DNA of 64,000 bases from assembly GCF_030867385.1 (NCBI RefSeq), contig NZ_JAPFBJ010000001.1, positions 558,001-622,000 of the forward strand, written 5' to 3'. Under the pieces are notes generated by a model, which saw nothing but the letters and a program-made list of their open reading frames with translations, did no database searches and was not told where the DNA came from. Below are positions 1 through 10,298 of this stretch, piece after piece (position 1 is the first letter of the stretch; every line of letters starts with the position of its first letter). Source of the DNA: Sphingobium sp. DEHP117. GTDB lineage: Bacteria > Pseudomonadota > Alphaproteobacteria > Sphingomonadales > Sphingomonadaceae. The position numbers and the translations under genes were made by a program.

Positions 1-1096
1 CGATGAACGCGCCACCCTCAAACGGTGCGCCCAGCTTTGCCCCGGTGGAAAAGGTCAGGCCGAGCGGCGCGGTGTGGTTGCCCAGCGCGAAGTCGGGCCG
101 CTTGGTATATTCGCGGATTTCCGGCCTGCCGGGCTCCACGCGACGGTCCTCATAGCCGCCCCAGTAATTCCATGGCCAGCCATAGAACCCGCCGAACTCC
201 ACGCGGGTGAGGTAATCGGGCACAAGATCGGACCCCAGCATGTCCCGCTCGTTCACTACGGTCCACAGCGTGCCGGAAACCGGCTCCCATGCCATGCCGA
301 TCGGGTTGCGCAGACCGCTGGCGAAAATGCGATTGTCGCCGGTCTTGGGATCGAGCTCGATGACCGCCGCGCGGTTGGTCTCCGTTTCCAACCCATTCTC
401 GCCGATGTTGGAGTTGGCGCCGATGCCGATATAGAGCAGGCTGCCGTCCGGGCTGGCCAGCAGGCTGCGCGTCCAGTGCGGGTTGGGCGCGCCATGCGGC
501 AGAGAGACGATCTTGCGGCCCTTTGCCGTGATGCGGGTATCGCCCTCCTTATAGGGGAAGGCCAGCACCGCGTCGGTGTTCGCGACATAGAGCGTGTCAC
601 CCACCAGCGCCATGCCATAGGGAGAGTTGAGGCCGGTGAGGAATGCTGTCTTCACCTCCGCCTTGCCGTCGCCATCCGCATCGCGCAACAGGGTGATCCG
701 GTTAGCCGGCGCACCGCCCGCTCCGGCCTTGTTCATGTACCATAGGGTGATCCTGTCGACGATGCCGTCTGGCTCGCGCTTGGGCGCGCCTGTCTCGGCT
801 ACCAGCACATCACCATTGGGCAGCTTCAGCATCGAGCGCGGATGCGCCAGCCCCTCGGCAAAGCGGACTACGCCAAGTCCGTTGGCCGGGGTGGGGGCCT
901 CTCCCGTCTTCCAGCCCACGGCCTCGGCAATATTGGGTACCGGGATCCACTGCGATCGCGGGTTGGTGATCTGCGGCACCCGGCCCATATCCGCACCATA
1001 GGCCAGCCGCGCCTCGTCCGGCCGCGTCAGGTAAAAGAGTCCCCCCAACAATACGGCGAGGAAAATCAGTCCCAAAGAAATTATATGTTTCATCAT
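1..1096 (-). CDS. PQQ-dependent sugar (sorbosone-type) dehydrogenase, partial
   Basis: The gene runs off the left edge, so only about 365 N-terminal residues are visible. Tandem ATG codons lie at 1096 and 1093. The N-terminus is a hydrophobic signal or anchor segment (about residues 4-22), so the enzyme is probably periplasmic. Beta-propeller signatures follow: LAHPRSMLKLPNGDVLVAE, DADGDGKAE, GLRNPIGMAWEP and GGFYGWPWNYWGGYEDRR. These are typical of the soluble PQQ glucose/L-sorbosone dehydrogenase family, which oxidises sugars using pyrroloquinoline quinone. The true substrate cannot be read from the sequence. A small membrane-protein gene ends 5 bp upstream on the same strand, suggesting co-transcription. 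Confidence 0.85.
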   Translation of the reverse strand, partial: MMKHIISLGLIFLAVLLGGLFYLTRPDEARLAYGADMGRVPQITNPRSQWIPVPNIAEAVGWKTGEAPTPANGLGVVRFAEGLAHPRSMLKLPNGDVLVAETGAPKREPDGIVDRITLWYMNKAGAGGAPANRITLLRDADGDGKAEVKTAFLTGLNSPYGMALVGDTLYVANTDAVLAFPYKEGDTRITAKGRKIVSLPHGAPNPHWTRSLLASPDGSLLYIGIGANSNIGENGLETETNRAAVIELDPKTGDNRIFASGLRNPIGMAWEPVSGTLWTVVNERDMLGSDLVPDYLTRVEFGGFYGWPWNYWGGYEDRRVEPGRPEIREYTKRPDFALGNHTAPLGLTFSTGAKLGAPFEGGAFI

Positions 1097-1100
1097 GATG

Positions 1101-1280
1101 TTATCGTCCGCGCTGCCGCAACCATATTCCCACCGCGATGGCGATGCCCAGGCCGAAGCCAACGAGCAGGCCTATGCTCGGCTGCCCCAGCAGCCCGCCG
1201 ATTACCGCGCCCGCGGGAACCAGCGCCGCGATATAGCATCCGCCCGCGCTGCTCTTCTTGCTCTCTGTCGAGCCGTTCAT
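1101..1280 (-). CDS. small membrane protein, 59 aa
   Basis: A short frame begins with ATG at 1280 and ends with TAA at 1101, directly before the sugar dehydrogenase start. The product is a polar N-terminus (MNGSTESKKSSAGG) followed by two Gly/Ala/Ile-rich hydrophobic stretches (about residues 16-32 and 36-53) and an RQRGR tail, so it is likely a small inner-membrane protein. Its spacing to the next gene suggests a two-gene operon. No function can be assigned. Confidence 0.6.
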   Translation of the reverse strand: MNGSTESKKSSAGGCYIAALVPAGAVIGGLLGQPSIGLLVGFGLGIAIAVGIWLRQRGR

Positions 1281-1480
1281 GCCTTTGTCCGTTGCGCTGA
1301 TTTGATCATCTTCGCTTCATATCGGGACAGTGCCCGTCCCGCCAGCGCACAATTGTCCCGATTTGGCATTTGCCTAACGGTGCATTGACGTTCGCACCCC
1401 GCGTAATTGCGTGGGCGTGCAATACTGGCACGGCCATTGGACATGGGAACCCATACAAGGTCGCAAACACACGGGGTATC

Positions 1481-1690
1481 ATGCAAGTTCCAATATTGGG
1501 GGATCGCCAGAGTTTCGAAGACGCTTCGGAACTGATGAAGGCATTTGGCGCGCAGGCGGGGCGCGAAGCGGCCTCTCGCGCAGACAAGAGCCGCGACGTC
1601 GGTAATCATATCCGCTTCTGCCACTGGCGGCAGATCGAGCGGATGATATTCCTGCTGTCCATCGATCAGCCGGTGGGGACGATTCACTGA
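1481..1690 (+). CDS. small conserved hypothetical protein, 69 aa
   Basis: The frame is open further upstream, but the ATG at 1481 is preferred because the protein-like part begins there (MQVPILGDRQSFEDASELMK). The remainder (SRDVGNHIRFCHWRQIERMI, then PVGTIH at the end) looks like a small cytosolic protein pattern met repeatedly in sphingomonads. No catalytic motif is visible. It stands alone, divergent from the sugar dehydrogenase pair, and is followed immediately by an intergenic palindromic repeat. An overlapping minus-strand frame (1277-1687) looks like a shadow. Function unknown. Confidence 0.6.
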   Translation: MQVPILGDRQSFEDASELMKAFGAQAGREAASRADKSRDVGNHIRFCHWRQIERMIFLLSIDQPVGTIH

Positions 1691-1699
1691 AAACTGATC

Positions 1700-1775
1700 G
1701 TCATTCCCGCGAAAGCGGGAATCCAGGGTCCAACACCGTTATTTTGACTGGATCCCCGCCTGCGCGGGGATGACG
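1700..1775. repeat. REP/BIME-like double palindrome, copy 1
   Basis: Two small hairpin cores, CCCGCgaaaGCGGG and CCCCGCctgcGCGGGG, sit in 27-bp units that begin GTCAT and end ATCCAG. The two units are inverted relative to each other and separated by 21 bp. The same arrangement recurs at 8812-8884. This is the architecture of bacterial interspersed mosaic elements. It lies between the small 69-aa gene and the 3' end of argC. Confidence 0.8.
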
Positions 1776-1802
1776 AAAGGTCGCGCGGCCAAGCGGCCGC
1801 TT

Positions 1803-2732
1803 TCACAATTTCAGGCCCGCCGCCTCGTCGAGCCCGCACAGCAGGTTGAGGTTCTGCACCGCCGCGCCCGATGCGCCCTTGCCGAGATTGTCGAGCGCGG
1901 CGACGAGGCGCACCTGCGCGCCATCGGGCGAGGCGAAGACGAACAGGTCCATGGCGTCCGTGCCGGCCAGCCGCTCGATCGGTAGTGTTGCGCCGTCATG
2001 GCCATCGACAAACCGCACGATGCGCGAACCCGCATAGGCTTGGGCCAGCACCTCGCGGACCGCATCCGGGGACGGTGCGCCCGGCAGCGCCGAAAGATGC
2101 ACAGGCACCTCGACGATCATGCCGCGCAGTGTGTCCGCCACAGACGGCGCAAAGATCGGCGGCAGGGAAAGCCCCGCGTGCCGCGTCATCTCCGGCACAT
2201 GCTTGTGCGCAAGGGTAAGGCCATAGCCATACCACGCCGCCGGGCGGCCGTTGGCGCCCTCGAAATCCGCGATCATGCTCTTGCCGCCACCCGAATAGCC
2301 GGAGACGGCATTGACGCTCAGCGGCGCGCTGGCAGGGATGACGCCTGCGCGCACCAGCGGCGCGACCAGCGCGAGGAAGCCGGTGGGATAGCAACCGGGG
2401 TTGCTGATCCGCTTCGATCCCGCCACCGCCTCGTGCCCGACCAGCTCCGGGAAGCCATAGGTCCAGCCCTGCGCAACACGGTGCGCGGTCGAGGCGTCGA
2501 TCACCTTGGTACGGTCGTTGGCGATGAGCGAGACGGCCTCGCGCGCCGCATCGTCCGGCAGGCAGAGGATCACCACGTCGGCGTCGTTGATCGCCTGGCG
2601 CCGCGCGTTGGCGTCCTTGCGCTGCGCGTCATCGAGCAGGATCAGCAAGAACTCGCTCCGCCCCGCCAACCGCTCGCGGATCTCCAGCCCGGTCGTACCT
2701 GCCGCGCCGTCGATGAAGATGGAATGCGTCAT
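1803..2732 (-). CDS. argC: N-acetyl-gamma-glutamyl-phosphate reductase (type 2)
   Basis: ArgC makes N-acetylglutamate semialdehyde from N-acetylglutamyl phosphate with NADPH, the third step of arginine synthesis, in the cytosol. The 309-aa length fits the short type-2 family. An N-terminal nucleotide-binding motif (IDGAAGTTGLEIRERL) and the catalytic cysteine motif SNPGCYPTG are visible, followed by VSGYSGGGKSMI. The start codon overlaps the stop of the upstream NlpC/P60 gene as ATGA (2729-2732), indicating translational coupling. No other arg genes are in the window. Confidence 0.95.
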   Translation of the reverse strand: MTHSIFIDGAAGTTGLEIRERLAGRSEFLLILLDDAQRKDANARRQAINDADVVILCLPDDAAREAVSLIANDRTKVIDASTAHRVAQGWTYGFPELVGHEAVAGSKRISNPGCYPTGFLALVAPLVRAGVIPASAPLSVNAVSGYSGGGKSMIADFEGANGRPAAWYGYGLTLAHKHVPEMTRHAGLSLPPIFAPSVADTLRGMIVEVPVHLSALPGAPSPDAVREVLAQAYAGSRIVRFVDGHDGATLPIERLAGTDAMDLFVFASPDGAQVRLVAALDNLGKGASGAAVQNLNLLCGLDEAAGLKL

Positions 2733-3640
2733 AGCGATACCCTCTGCCGGGCCAGGACCGGCTGGTCATGATCGGGCTTCAGCCGCGCGATCACGTCGTC
2801 CAGCGGCTCTGTCATCGTACTCATCCAATAGGCATTGGCATGGAGCATATTCACCGCATCCACCATGATGCCGACATGTCCGGGAAAGAAGATCAGGTCG
2901 CCGCGCTGAAGCGGCGCGTCCGGCGCGATCGGGTCACCGATGCTCTCCCGCTGCAAATCGCTGTCGCGCGGCACCTTGACGCCGGCTTGCCCCAGCGCGA
3001 GCTGAACCAGCCCGGAACAGTCGATGCCGCCCGCGCCGCGCCCACCCCAGACATAGGGCTGGCCAATCTGCCGCTCCGCCGCCGCCACCCAGTCTTCTTC
3101 GAACTCGGTTACGGGCAGTACATGGCGCGCATGCACCGCGCCCGCCTCGGTGATAATGAAATCGCCCTCTGCCGCGCCAGCAATGCGCGCGCCCGTCGGC
3201 AGCGATCCCACCACCGGCGATTTTACGTCCGCTTGCGCAAACACCGGCGCGCAGCGCGCCGTCACATGATGCGTCGGGCCGAGCGCGCCCACGCCCAGCG
3301 CCGCGCGTTCGATATAGCCGACATAGCCGTCATGATCGCAAAAGCCCCAGGCCCAGCCGCCGGTCACGTCGAGCAGGTGAAAGGTCTCGCCCGGCAGCAG
3401 TTGCGACGCCGCACGGGCATCTGCCGCGCCCGCCTCGCGCACAAACGCGGCCTGCCCAAGGCAGTGCACCGGCTCCGCCTTGGCGTAATGCGGCGCAAAC
3501 AGCACCCCGGCGAGGCTGAAATCCGCCAGATCGCCGCGCACGGCGTTCACCCGCCGGTCAAGCTTTACCGACCGGCCATCGAGGTGAAAACGGGTGCGCT
3601 CGGCCTTGCCCCGCGGGATGATGTTCTGATCGGCGTTCAT
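2729..3640 (-). CDS. NlpC/P60 family peptidoglycan hydrolase with SH3-like domains
   Basis: The 303-aa protein has an N-terminal half resembling bacterial SH3 domains (PGETFHLLDVTGGWAWG) and a C-terminal NlpC/P60 cysteine peptidase domain. The catalytic Cys lies in GGIDCSGLVQLAL, the His in FFPGHVGIM and a third polar residue near MLHANAYW. Such enzymes cleave the D-Glu/diaminopimelate bond of peptidoglycan peptides. The ATG at 3640 is preferred over 3676 because a GGGGCAG ribosome-binding site precedes it. It sits between an M17 aminopeptidase gene and argC, all on the minus strand; the stop overlaps argC by 4 bp. Confidence 0.9.
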   Translation of the reverse strand: MNADQNIIPRGKAERTRFHLDGRSVKLDRRVNAVRGDLADFSLAGVLFAPHYAKAEPVHCLGQAAFVREAGAADARAASQLLPGETFHLLDVTGGWAWGFCDHDGYVGYIERAALGVGALGPTHHVTARCAPVFAQADVKSPVVGSLPTGARIAGAAEGDFIITEAGAVHARHVLPVTEFEEDWVAAAERQIGQPYVWGGRGAGGIDCSGLVQLALGQAGVKVPRDSDLQRESIGDPIAPDAPLQRGDLIFFPGHVGIMVDAVNMLHANAYWMSTMTEPLDDVIARLKPDHDQPVLARQRVSL

Positions 3641-3689
3641 CGGCTGCCCCCTGCGATGAATGGTGTTGCGCGTCAAGAGCTTGTGGATC

Positions 3690-5096
3690 TCACGACCTTG
3701 CGTAGCGCGCCTCGATCATCGCGAACGCGGCGCGCAGGCCCAGCGCGTCACCGCCCTTGGGCCGCCCCGGCTTGGCGGCACTGCGCCACGCGAACGTATC
3801 GAAATGCGCCCATTGCGCGCCGCTTCCGTTCACGAACTTCCTCAAAAACAGCGCGGCGGTGATCGCGCCCGCAAAGCCGCTGTCTCCCGCATTGGCGATG
3901 TCGGCGATGTCCGATTTCAGCATATCGTCATAGCCGTCCCACAAGGGCAGCCGCCAGACGGGGTCGTCCACCGCCTCGCCCGCTTTGGCCAGCCCTTCCG
4001 CCAGCGCGTCGTCATTGGCGAACAGCGCAGGCAGATCCGGGCCGAGAGCAACCCGCGCCGCGCCGGTCAGCGTGGCGAAATCGAGGATCAGTTCGGGCGC
4101 GTCCTCACACGCCTTGGTGATCGCATCGCCCAGCACCAGCCGCCCTTCGGCATCGGTATTGCCGATCTCCACCGTCATGCCATCGCGGGTAGCAAGCACA
4201 TCGCCGGGGCGAAACGCATTGCCCGCCACCGCATTCTCCACCGCCGGGATCAGCATGTGCAGCCGCACCGGCAAGCGGCTCTCCATGATGAGCTGCGCCA
4301 GCGCCAGCGCATGGGCAGCGCCGCCCATGTCCTTCTTCATCAGGCGCATGGCCGAGCTGGGCTTGATGTCCAGCCCGCCGCTGTCAAAGCATACACCCTT
4401 GCCGATGATCGCCACTCTGGGGTGCGCAGAATTGCCCCATGTCAGCTCGATGAGGCGCGGCGCATGGCTGCGCGCCGCCGCGCGGCCCACCGCGTGGATC
4501 ATCGGGTAGTGCTGCTCCAGCGTGTCGCCCTGCGTCACCACCAGCGTGGCGTCATGATCGCGCGCCACCGCTTCCGCCGCCGTCTCCAGCTCCGCCGGTC
4601 CCATGTCGGCGGCGGGGGTGTTGACGAGATCGCGCACCAGTTTCGTCGCGCGCGCAAGCCGCACCGCAGGCTCGATCCGCGCGATATCCTTGGTCAGCAG
4701 CACGCGCGCCCCCACAGGTGCGTCGTCCTTCTTGGTGCGATAGCGATCGAACCGATAGTGCGCGGCAAGCCAGCCGAACAGGGCAGGGCCGGTCTCCGCC
4801 TCGCCCTCGACCCGATAGCTCCCCTGAGGCAGGCCCTCCGCCAGCCTGGCGAGGCACCATGTCGAGAGTGTGCCCGCGTCGCCTACGCCCGCCACCACGG
4901 CCCAGTCGTCGGCGCGCTCGGCGGGGAGGATTGCAAAGCTGGCGGCCTTGCCGGTAAACTTCTGCGCCGCCACAGCCGCGCGGTCGCGCTCCGGCCGGGT
5001 CGCGAGCCAGGCGTCAAAGCCCTTGGTGTCGACGAGGTGGATGGAGCGGGCGTCCTGCCCGGTGTCTGGCAGGATGAGGTCGGAACTATCGGTCAT
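3690..5096 (-). CDS. leucyl aminopeptidase family protein (M17)
   Basis: Cytosolic dizinc exopeptidase of 468 aa that removes N-terminal residues from peptides. The M17 signature NTDAEGRLVLGDA is intact. The metal and catalytic lysine region (IGKGVCFDSGGLDIK) and the second Lys/Asp region (MRLMKKDMGGAA) are present. The start at 5096 (MTDSSDLILP) is preferred; the frame is open upstream to 5237, but that part is Pro/Arg-rich and unlike the family. It is the first gene of a minus-strand run with the NlpC/P60 gene and argC, and is divergent from the lipoprotein gene beginning at 5151. Confidence 0.92.
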   Translation of the reverse strand: MTDSSDLILPDTGQDARSIHLVDTKGFDAWLATRPERDRAAVAAQKFTGKAASFAILPAERADDWAVVAGVGDAGTLSTWCLARLAEGLPQGSYRVEGEAETGPALFGWLAAHYRFDRYRTKKDDAPVGARVLLTKDIARIEPAVRLARATKLVRDLVNTPAADMGPAELETAAEAVARDHDATLVVTQGDTLEQHYPMIHAVGRAAARSHAPRLIELTWGNSAHPRVAIIGKGVCFDSGGLDIKPSSAMRLMKKDMGGAAHALALAQLIMESRLPVRLHMLIPAVENAVAGNAFRPGDVLATRDGMTVEIGNTDAEGRLVLGDAITKACEDAPELILDFATLTGAARVALGPDLPALFANDDALAEGLAKAGEAVDDPVWRLPLWDGYDDMLKSDIADIANAGDSGFAGAITAALFLRKFVNGSGAQWAHFDTFAWRSAAKPGRPKGGDALGLRAAFAMIEARYARS

Positions 5097-5150
5097 GACA
5101 TGGGGTTTAGGCCGAGCAGGCGGACGCGGCAAGCGCGGGAGACGGGGAAA

Positions 5151-5963
5151 ATGCACCGATACTGGATAGCGGTTGCGCTGGGGGTACTGGTCCTGGCCGG
5201 ATGTTCCGACGATAGAGCTCCGCAACAACCCCGGCAAAACGCCGCCCAGTCAAGCCAGCAGCCTGCCGCATCGCCTGCGCAGCCAACCGCGCCCGCATCG
5301 GCCGGCAAGGTCAACCGGGACGACGCCGCGCTGGATTTCAGCTATGAATGGCCCGCGCAGGCCGCCGCTGTTCCCCCGCTCGACGCTTGGCTGCGCGGCC
5401 ATGCCGAGACGCAATATAAAGAGGCTCACGGCTCTGCCACGCGCGACGCCGCCGCCATGAAGGCAGATGGCTTCCCGTTCCGCAAGCACGCGCTTGAGCA
5501 AAAATGGGCGACGGTGGCGGATACGCCGCAGGTGCTGGTGCTACAGGCGGAGGGCTATGCCTATACCGGCGGCGCGCACGGTATGCCGTTCTACTCCTCG
5601 ATCATCTGGGACAAGGCGCGCGAGCAACGCATCGGCATCGGCCAGTTCTTCGATCTGCCCCGCTTCAAAAATCTGGTCACGGGCGAGTTCTGCGACAAGC
5701 TCAACATAGAACGCCGCGAGAAGCGCGGCATCGTCGTGAAGCCGGACGCCAACGATCCGTTCAACGCCTGCCCGGATATCCTCAAGCAACAGATCATCCC
5801 GGTCTCGCAACGCGGCAAGGGGCTGGACACGGTGCGGGTCATCATCGGCCCCTACGAAGCCGGGCCATATGCGGAAGGGACTTATACGATCGAGATGCAG
5901 GCCGATGGCGAGCTGATGCGCGTGGTGAAGCGGCCCTACAACACGTGGTTCGCTGCGCCGTAA
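5151..5963 (+). CDS. DUF3298/DUF4163-type lipoprotein (RsiV/PdaC-like)
   Basis: The 270-aa product starts with a lipoprotein signal peptide whose lipobox LAGC places the modified cysteine at residue 18. A Gln/Pro/Ala-rich linker (about residues 20-55) follows, then a globular domain with the AYTGGAHGM motif and [10 protein letters not shown] typical of the DUF4163/DUF3298 pair found in RsiV and PdaC-like proteins. Some family members bind lysozyme or act on peptidoglycan; no enzymatic residue can be assigned here. The ATG at 5151 follows GGGGAAA. The open frame upstream (3660-5150) is a shadow of the aminopeptidase. Its 3' end overlaps rimO tail-to-tail by 28 bp. Confidence 0.82.
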   Translation: MHRYWIAVALGVLVLAGCSDDRAPQQPRQNAAQSSQQPAASPAQPTAPASAGKVNRDDAALDFSYEWPAQAAAVPPLDAWLRGHAETQYKEAHGSATRDAAAMKADGFPFRKHALEQKWATVADTPQVLVLQAEGYAYTGGAHGMPFYSSIIWDKAREQRIGIGQFFDLPRFKNLVTGEFCDKLNIERREKRGIVVKPDANDPFNACPDILKQQIIPVSQRGKGLDTVRVIIGPYEAGPYAEGTYTIEMQADGELMRVVKRPYNTWFAAP

Positions 5964-7300
5964 AGGTCGTGCTCGTCGGCATCCTCGATGGTCACATCGA
6001 TGATGTCGCCAGGCGCGAGGGCAGGGTGGCTCAGCTGCACATCGCGCAGGAAGACATTGCCGTCGATCTCCGGCGCGTCGGCCTGACTGCGCCCGGTTGC
6101 GCCAACGCTGCCGTCCTCATCCGCTTCACCCACCTCGTCGATGATGACGGGTAGGGTGCGGCCGATCTTCGCCTGCAGCTTGGCGGCGGAAATGCGCGCG
6201 GTCGCCTCCATAATGCGGGCATAGCGCTCCTCCTTCACCGCTTCCGGCACCGCATCGGGCAGGGCATTGGCCGCCGCGCCCTCGACCGGCTCAAACCGGA
6301 ACGCGCCGACCCGGTCGAGCTGCGCTTCCTCCAGCCAGTCCAGCAGATACTGGAAATCCGTCTCCGTCTCGCCGGGGAAGCCGACAACGAAGCTGGATCG
6401 GATCGCGATGTCCGGGCAGATCGCCCGCCAGCTCCGGATGCGCTCCAGCACCTTGGCTTCGTTCGCCGGGCGCTTCATGGCTTTCAGCACCGATGGCGCG
6501 GCATGCTGGAACGGGATGTCGAGATAGGGCGTCAACTTGCCCTCGGCCATCAGCGGGATGACCTGGTCGACATGGGGGTAGGGGTAGACATAGTGCAGGC
6601 GCGTCCAGACGCCCAGCTCGCCCAGCGCCGCCGCCAGATCGGTCATGTGCGCTCTAACAGGCCGCCCACGCCACTCGCGCGCCTCGTGCCGGATGTCCAC
6701 GCCATAGGCGGACGTATCCTGGCTGATGACGAGCAGCTCCTTGGTCCCGGCCTGCACCAGCTTCTCCGCCTCGCGCAGCACCGCATCGACCCGGCGGCTC
6801 ACCAGATCGCCCCTCAGCGAAGGGATGATGCAGAAGGCGCAGCGATGGTTGCAGCCCTCGGAGATTTTCAGATAGCTGTAATGCCGCGGCGTCAGCTTCA
6901 GCCCGCCCTCGGGCACCAGATCGACGAAGGCATTGGGCACAGGCGGGGCGGCCTCGTGCACCGCGTTCACCACCGCCTCATATTGATGCGCGCCGGTAAC
7001 GGCGAGCACGTCGGGAAAGCGTGCGCGGATCAGCTCCGCCTCATTGCCCATGCAGCCGGTGACGATCACGCGGCCATTCTCGGCAATCGCCTCGCCGATC
7101 GCCTGCAGCGATTCCTCCTTGGCGCTGTCGAGGAAACCACAGGTGTTGACCAGCACCACGTCCGCCCCCGCATAATCGGGCGACATGGCATAGCCGTCCG
7201 CGCGCAGCTTGGTGAGGATGCGCTCGCTGTCCACCAGCGCCTTGGGGCAGCCAAGCGACACCATGCCGACTTTGGGCGCGGGAGGGATTTTCGTTGCCAT
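5936..7300 (-). CDS. rimO: ribosomal protein uS12 methylthiotransferase RimO
   Basis: RimO is a radical-SAM enzyme that adds a methylthio group to the conserved Asp of ribosomal protein S12. The 454-aa protein shows the N-terminal UPF0004 domain with three cluster cysteines ([31 protein letters not shown]), the radical-SAM CxxxCxxC motif ([13 protein letters not shown]) and a C-terminal TRAM RNA-binding domain ([12 protein letters not shown]). The start at 7300 ([12 protein letters not shown]) is preferred to the longer frame from 7363. It is convergent with the lipoprotein gene and divergent from the PilZ gene. Confidence 0.95.
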   Translation of the reverse strand: MATKIPPAPKVGMVSLGCPKALVDSERILTKLRADGYAMSPDYAGADVVLVNTCGFLDSAKEESLQAIGEAIAENGRVIVTGCMGNEAELIRARFPDVLAVTGAHQYEAVVNAVHEAAPPVPNAFVDLVPEGGLKLTPRHYSYLKISEGCNHRCAFCIIPSLRGDLVSRRVDAVLREAEKLVQAGTKELLVISQDTSAYGVDIRHEAREWRGRPVRAHMTDLAAALGELGVWTRLHYVYPYPHVDQVIPLMAEGKLTPYLDIPFQHAAPSVLKAMKRPANEAKVLERIRSWRAICPDIAIRSSFVVGFPGETETDFQYLLDWLEEAQLDRVGAFRFEPVEGAAANALPDAVPEAVKEERYARIMEATARISAAKLQAKIGRTLPVIIDEVGEADEDGSVGATGRSQADAPEIDGNVFLRDVQLSHPALAPGDIIDVTIEDADEHDLYGAANHVL

Positions 7301-7417
7301 GATCGCGCGGCGCATAGCTCTTTGCGCCGATAAAGTCACGTGCTCGTGCGTAACGGATAACACCTTGTCAACATTATGGGATTATTGAGTACGGAACATC
7401 CCGTAAAAGGGTCGCAG

Positions 7418-7909
7418 ATGTTCAAAGCCCGTGAGCCGCGAGAACCAGTGATACTGCCGGTCCGCATCCGTATGGATTCGGGCTGGGTCGATGCGACCAT
7501 TCGCAACATCTCCACCAAAGGCATGAAGCTCCATATGCCATCGCCCCCGCCGCGGGGCAGCTTCATAGAGATACGCCGGGGCAGCGCCGTCGTCGTCGGG
7601 CAGGTGCGCTGGGTCGATGAAGGCTGCTGCGGTCTCCTCGCCCAGGGGCGGGTGCCGGTCGCGCAGTTCAAGGGCGCGCCCGCACCGGGTGCCGTTCCGC
7701 GTTTGGGAACTGCGGGTGAGGAGGTCGAGCGCCGCACCAGCGCCCGCGTGCTGACGCCGGAGGAAGTGGCCGAGCGCAGCCGCATGAAGGCCATGCTGAT
7801 GCAGCGGGTGATCATCGCGGCCGCTGGCATCGCAGGGGCATGCTTCATCGGCTCGCTGATGTTCGGCGTGCTGGAAAAGCCCATGGCCGTGATCGAAAAG
7901 CATCTTTGA
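7418..7909 (+). CDS. PilZ domain protein with C-terminal membrane helix
   Basis: PilZ domains usually bind cyclic di-GMP. An Arg pair lies at the start (KAREPREP) and the NxSxxG motif is intact (RNISTKGMKLH). The arginines are spaced RxxR rather than the usual RxxxR, so binding is uncertain. The C-terminal third has a hydrophobic helix (VIIAAAGIAGACFIGSLMFG), suggesting membrane tethering. The ATG at 7418 is chosen because AAGGG lies 6 nt upstream; an in-frame ATG at 7376 would give 177 aa but has no clear ribosome-binding site. A long palindrome follows the gene. Confidence 0.78.
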   Translation: MFKAREPREPVILPVRIRMDSGWVDATIRNISTKGMKLHMPSPPPRGSFIEIRRGSAVVVGQVRWVDEGCCGLLAQGRVPVAQFKGAPAPGAVPRLGTAGEEVERRTSARVLTPEEVAERSRMKAMLMQRVIIAAAGIAGACFIGSLMFGVLEKPMAVIEKHL

Positions 7910-7944
7910 TCCGAAGCAGGCAGCTTCGCTGCGTTTCGGATAAT

Positions 7945-8023
7945 CGGCACCAGCCCGCTCCCCCTCCCAACCTCCCGATATGGTATCCTATGGGAGGTTG
8001 GGAGGGGGAGCGGGCTGGTGCCG
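7945..8023. repeat. 32-bp perfect palindromic hairpin element, copy 1
   Basis: Perfect inverted repeat with arms at 7945-7976 and 7992-8023 and a 15-nt loop GATATGGTATCCTAT. It lies between the convergent PilZ and surE genes. A second copy at 43102-43180 has the same length, and its stem differs only by paired compensatory changes. It could act as a bidirectional terminator, but no U-tract follows, and the duplication suggests a dispersed element. Confidence 0.9.
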
Positions 8024-8027
8024 CCCT

Positions 8028-8789
8028 TCAAACAAAAAGCTTGCTCAGCCCCGCCATCGATCCGTCATGCGTCAGGTCATAATGCAGCGGTGTCACGCTG
8101 ATGTACCCGGCGTTGATCGCCTCAAGGTCCGTGCCCGGCTGTTCGGCCTCGCTGGTGTCCAGCCCGAACCAGTAATAGCGGTATCCGCGCGGGTCCTTGC
8201 CCTCTATCACACGCGCGAGGCCCGTGTCGTGAAAGCCCTGCCGTGCCACGCGTATGCCCTGCACCTCTGAGGGGTCGATGGCGGGGAAGTTGACGTTGAC
8301 GAGCATCTGTTCGCCCGGTGGCGCCTTGAGCAGCGCGCGCACCACCCGCTCGCCCCAGACTGCGGCACAGCCGAACGGCACCTCGTCGCCCATGCCTTCC
8401 TTGCGGTAAACCTGAGACAGCGCGATTGAGCGTATGCCCGAAATAGCGCCTTCCATCGCGGCGGAGACGGTGCCGGAATAGGTGACATGCTCGCCCAGAT
8501 TCGCACCGCGGTTGACGCCGGAGAGCACGAGGTCCGGCTTGCAGTCCTTCATCAGGTGGCTCACCGCCATCATCACCGCGTCGGTAGGCGTGCCGGTGAC
8601 GCTGTAATGCTGGTGTCCATGCTTGCGAATACGCAGGGGACGGGTGAGCGTCAGGCTGTGCCCGGTGCCCGATTGCTCTTCGGATGGTGCAACGATCCAG
8701 ATGTCGTCGGAAATCGCCCGCGCGATTTTGAGCAGCACTTCAAGGCCGGGGGCGTGGACGCCGTCGTCATTGGTAAGCAGGATGCGCAT
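8028..8789 (-). CDS. surE: 5'/3'-nucleotidase SurE
   Basis: SurE is a metal-dependent nucleoside-monophosphate phosphatase (also exopolyphosphatase) linked to stationary-phase survival. The 253-aa protein begins MRILLTNDDGVHAPGLEVL, where NDD holds the divalent-metal ligands. The second active-site block SGVNRGANLGEHVTYSGTV is intact. The start at 8789 is preferred over 8816 because the conserved MRILLTNDDG then begins the protein. It lies downstream of serS on the same strand with a BIME-like repeat in the 102-bp gap. Confidence 0.96.
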   Translation of the reverse strand: MRILLTNDDGVHAPGLEVLLKIARAISDDIWIVAPSEEQSGTGHSLTLTRPLRIRKHGHQHYSVTGTPTDAVMMAVSHLMKDCKPDLVLSGVNRGANLGEHVTYSGTVSAAMEGAISGIRSIALSQVYRKEGMGDEVPFGCAAVWGERVVRALLKAPPGEQMLVNVNFPAIDPSEVQGIRVARQGFHDTGLARVIEGKDPRGYRYYWFGLDTSEAEQPGTDLEAINAGYISVTPLHYDLTHDGSMAGLSKLFV

Positions 8790-8811
8790 TGGGCTTTCAT
8801 TCCTTGATGGT

Positions 8812-8884
8812 GTCATTCCCGCGAAAGCGGGAATCCAGATGGGAGTCGTATCGGCCTCTGGATCCCCGTTTTCACGGGGATGAC
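8812..8884. repeat. REP/BIME-like double palindrome, copy 2
   Basis: Second copy of the element at 1700-1775. The left unit 8812-8838 is identical to the left unit of copy 1. The right unit 8858-8884 begins CTGGATCCCCG and has a hairpin core CCCCGttttcaCGGGG. It occupies the serS-surE gap, so it would be transcribed with both genes. Confidence 0.8.
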
Positions 8885-8891
8885 GGTGACT

Positions 8892-10280
<1,389 letters not shown>

Positions 10281-10298
10281 TCATCCCATGCAGGCGAA

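Noticed and set aside
1277..1687. 136-aa minus-strand frame opposite the 69-aa gene
   Set aside because: Overlaps the 69-aa plus-strand protein and shows no conserved pattern; the plus frame is more protein-like.
3660..5150. Plus-strand open frame upstream of the lipoprotein start (5151)
   Set aside because: It is opposite the aminopeptidase gene, is Arg/His-rich and lacks any domain; the lipoprotein signal peptide fixes the true start at 5151.
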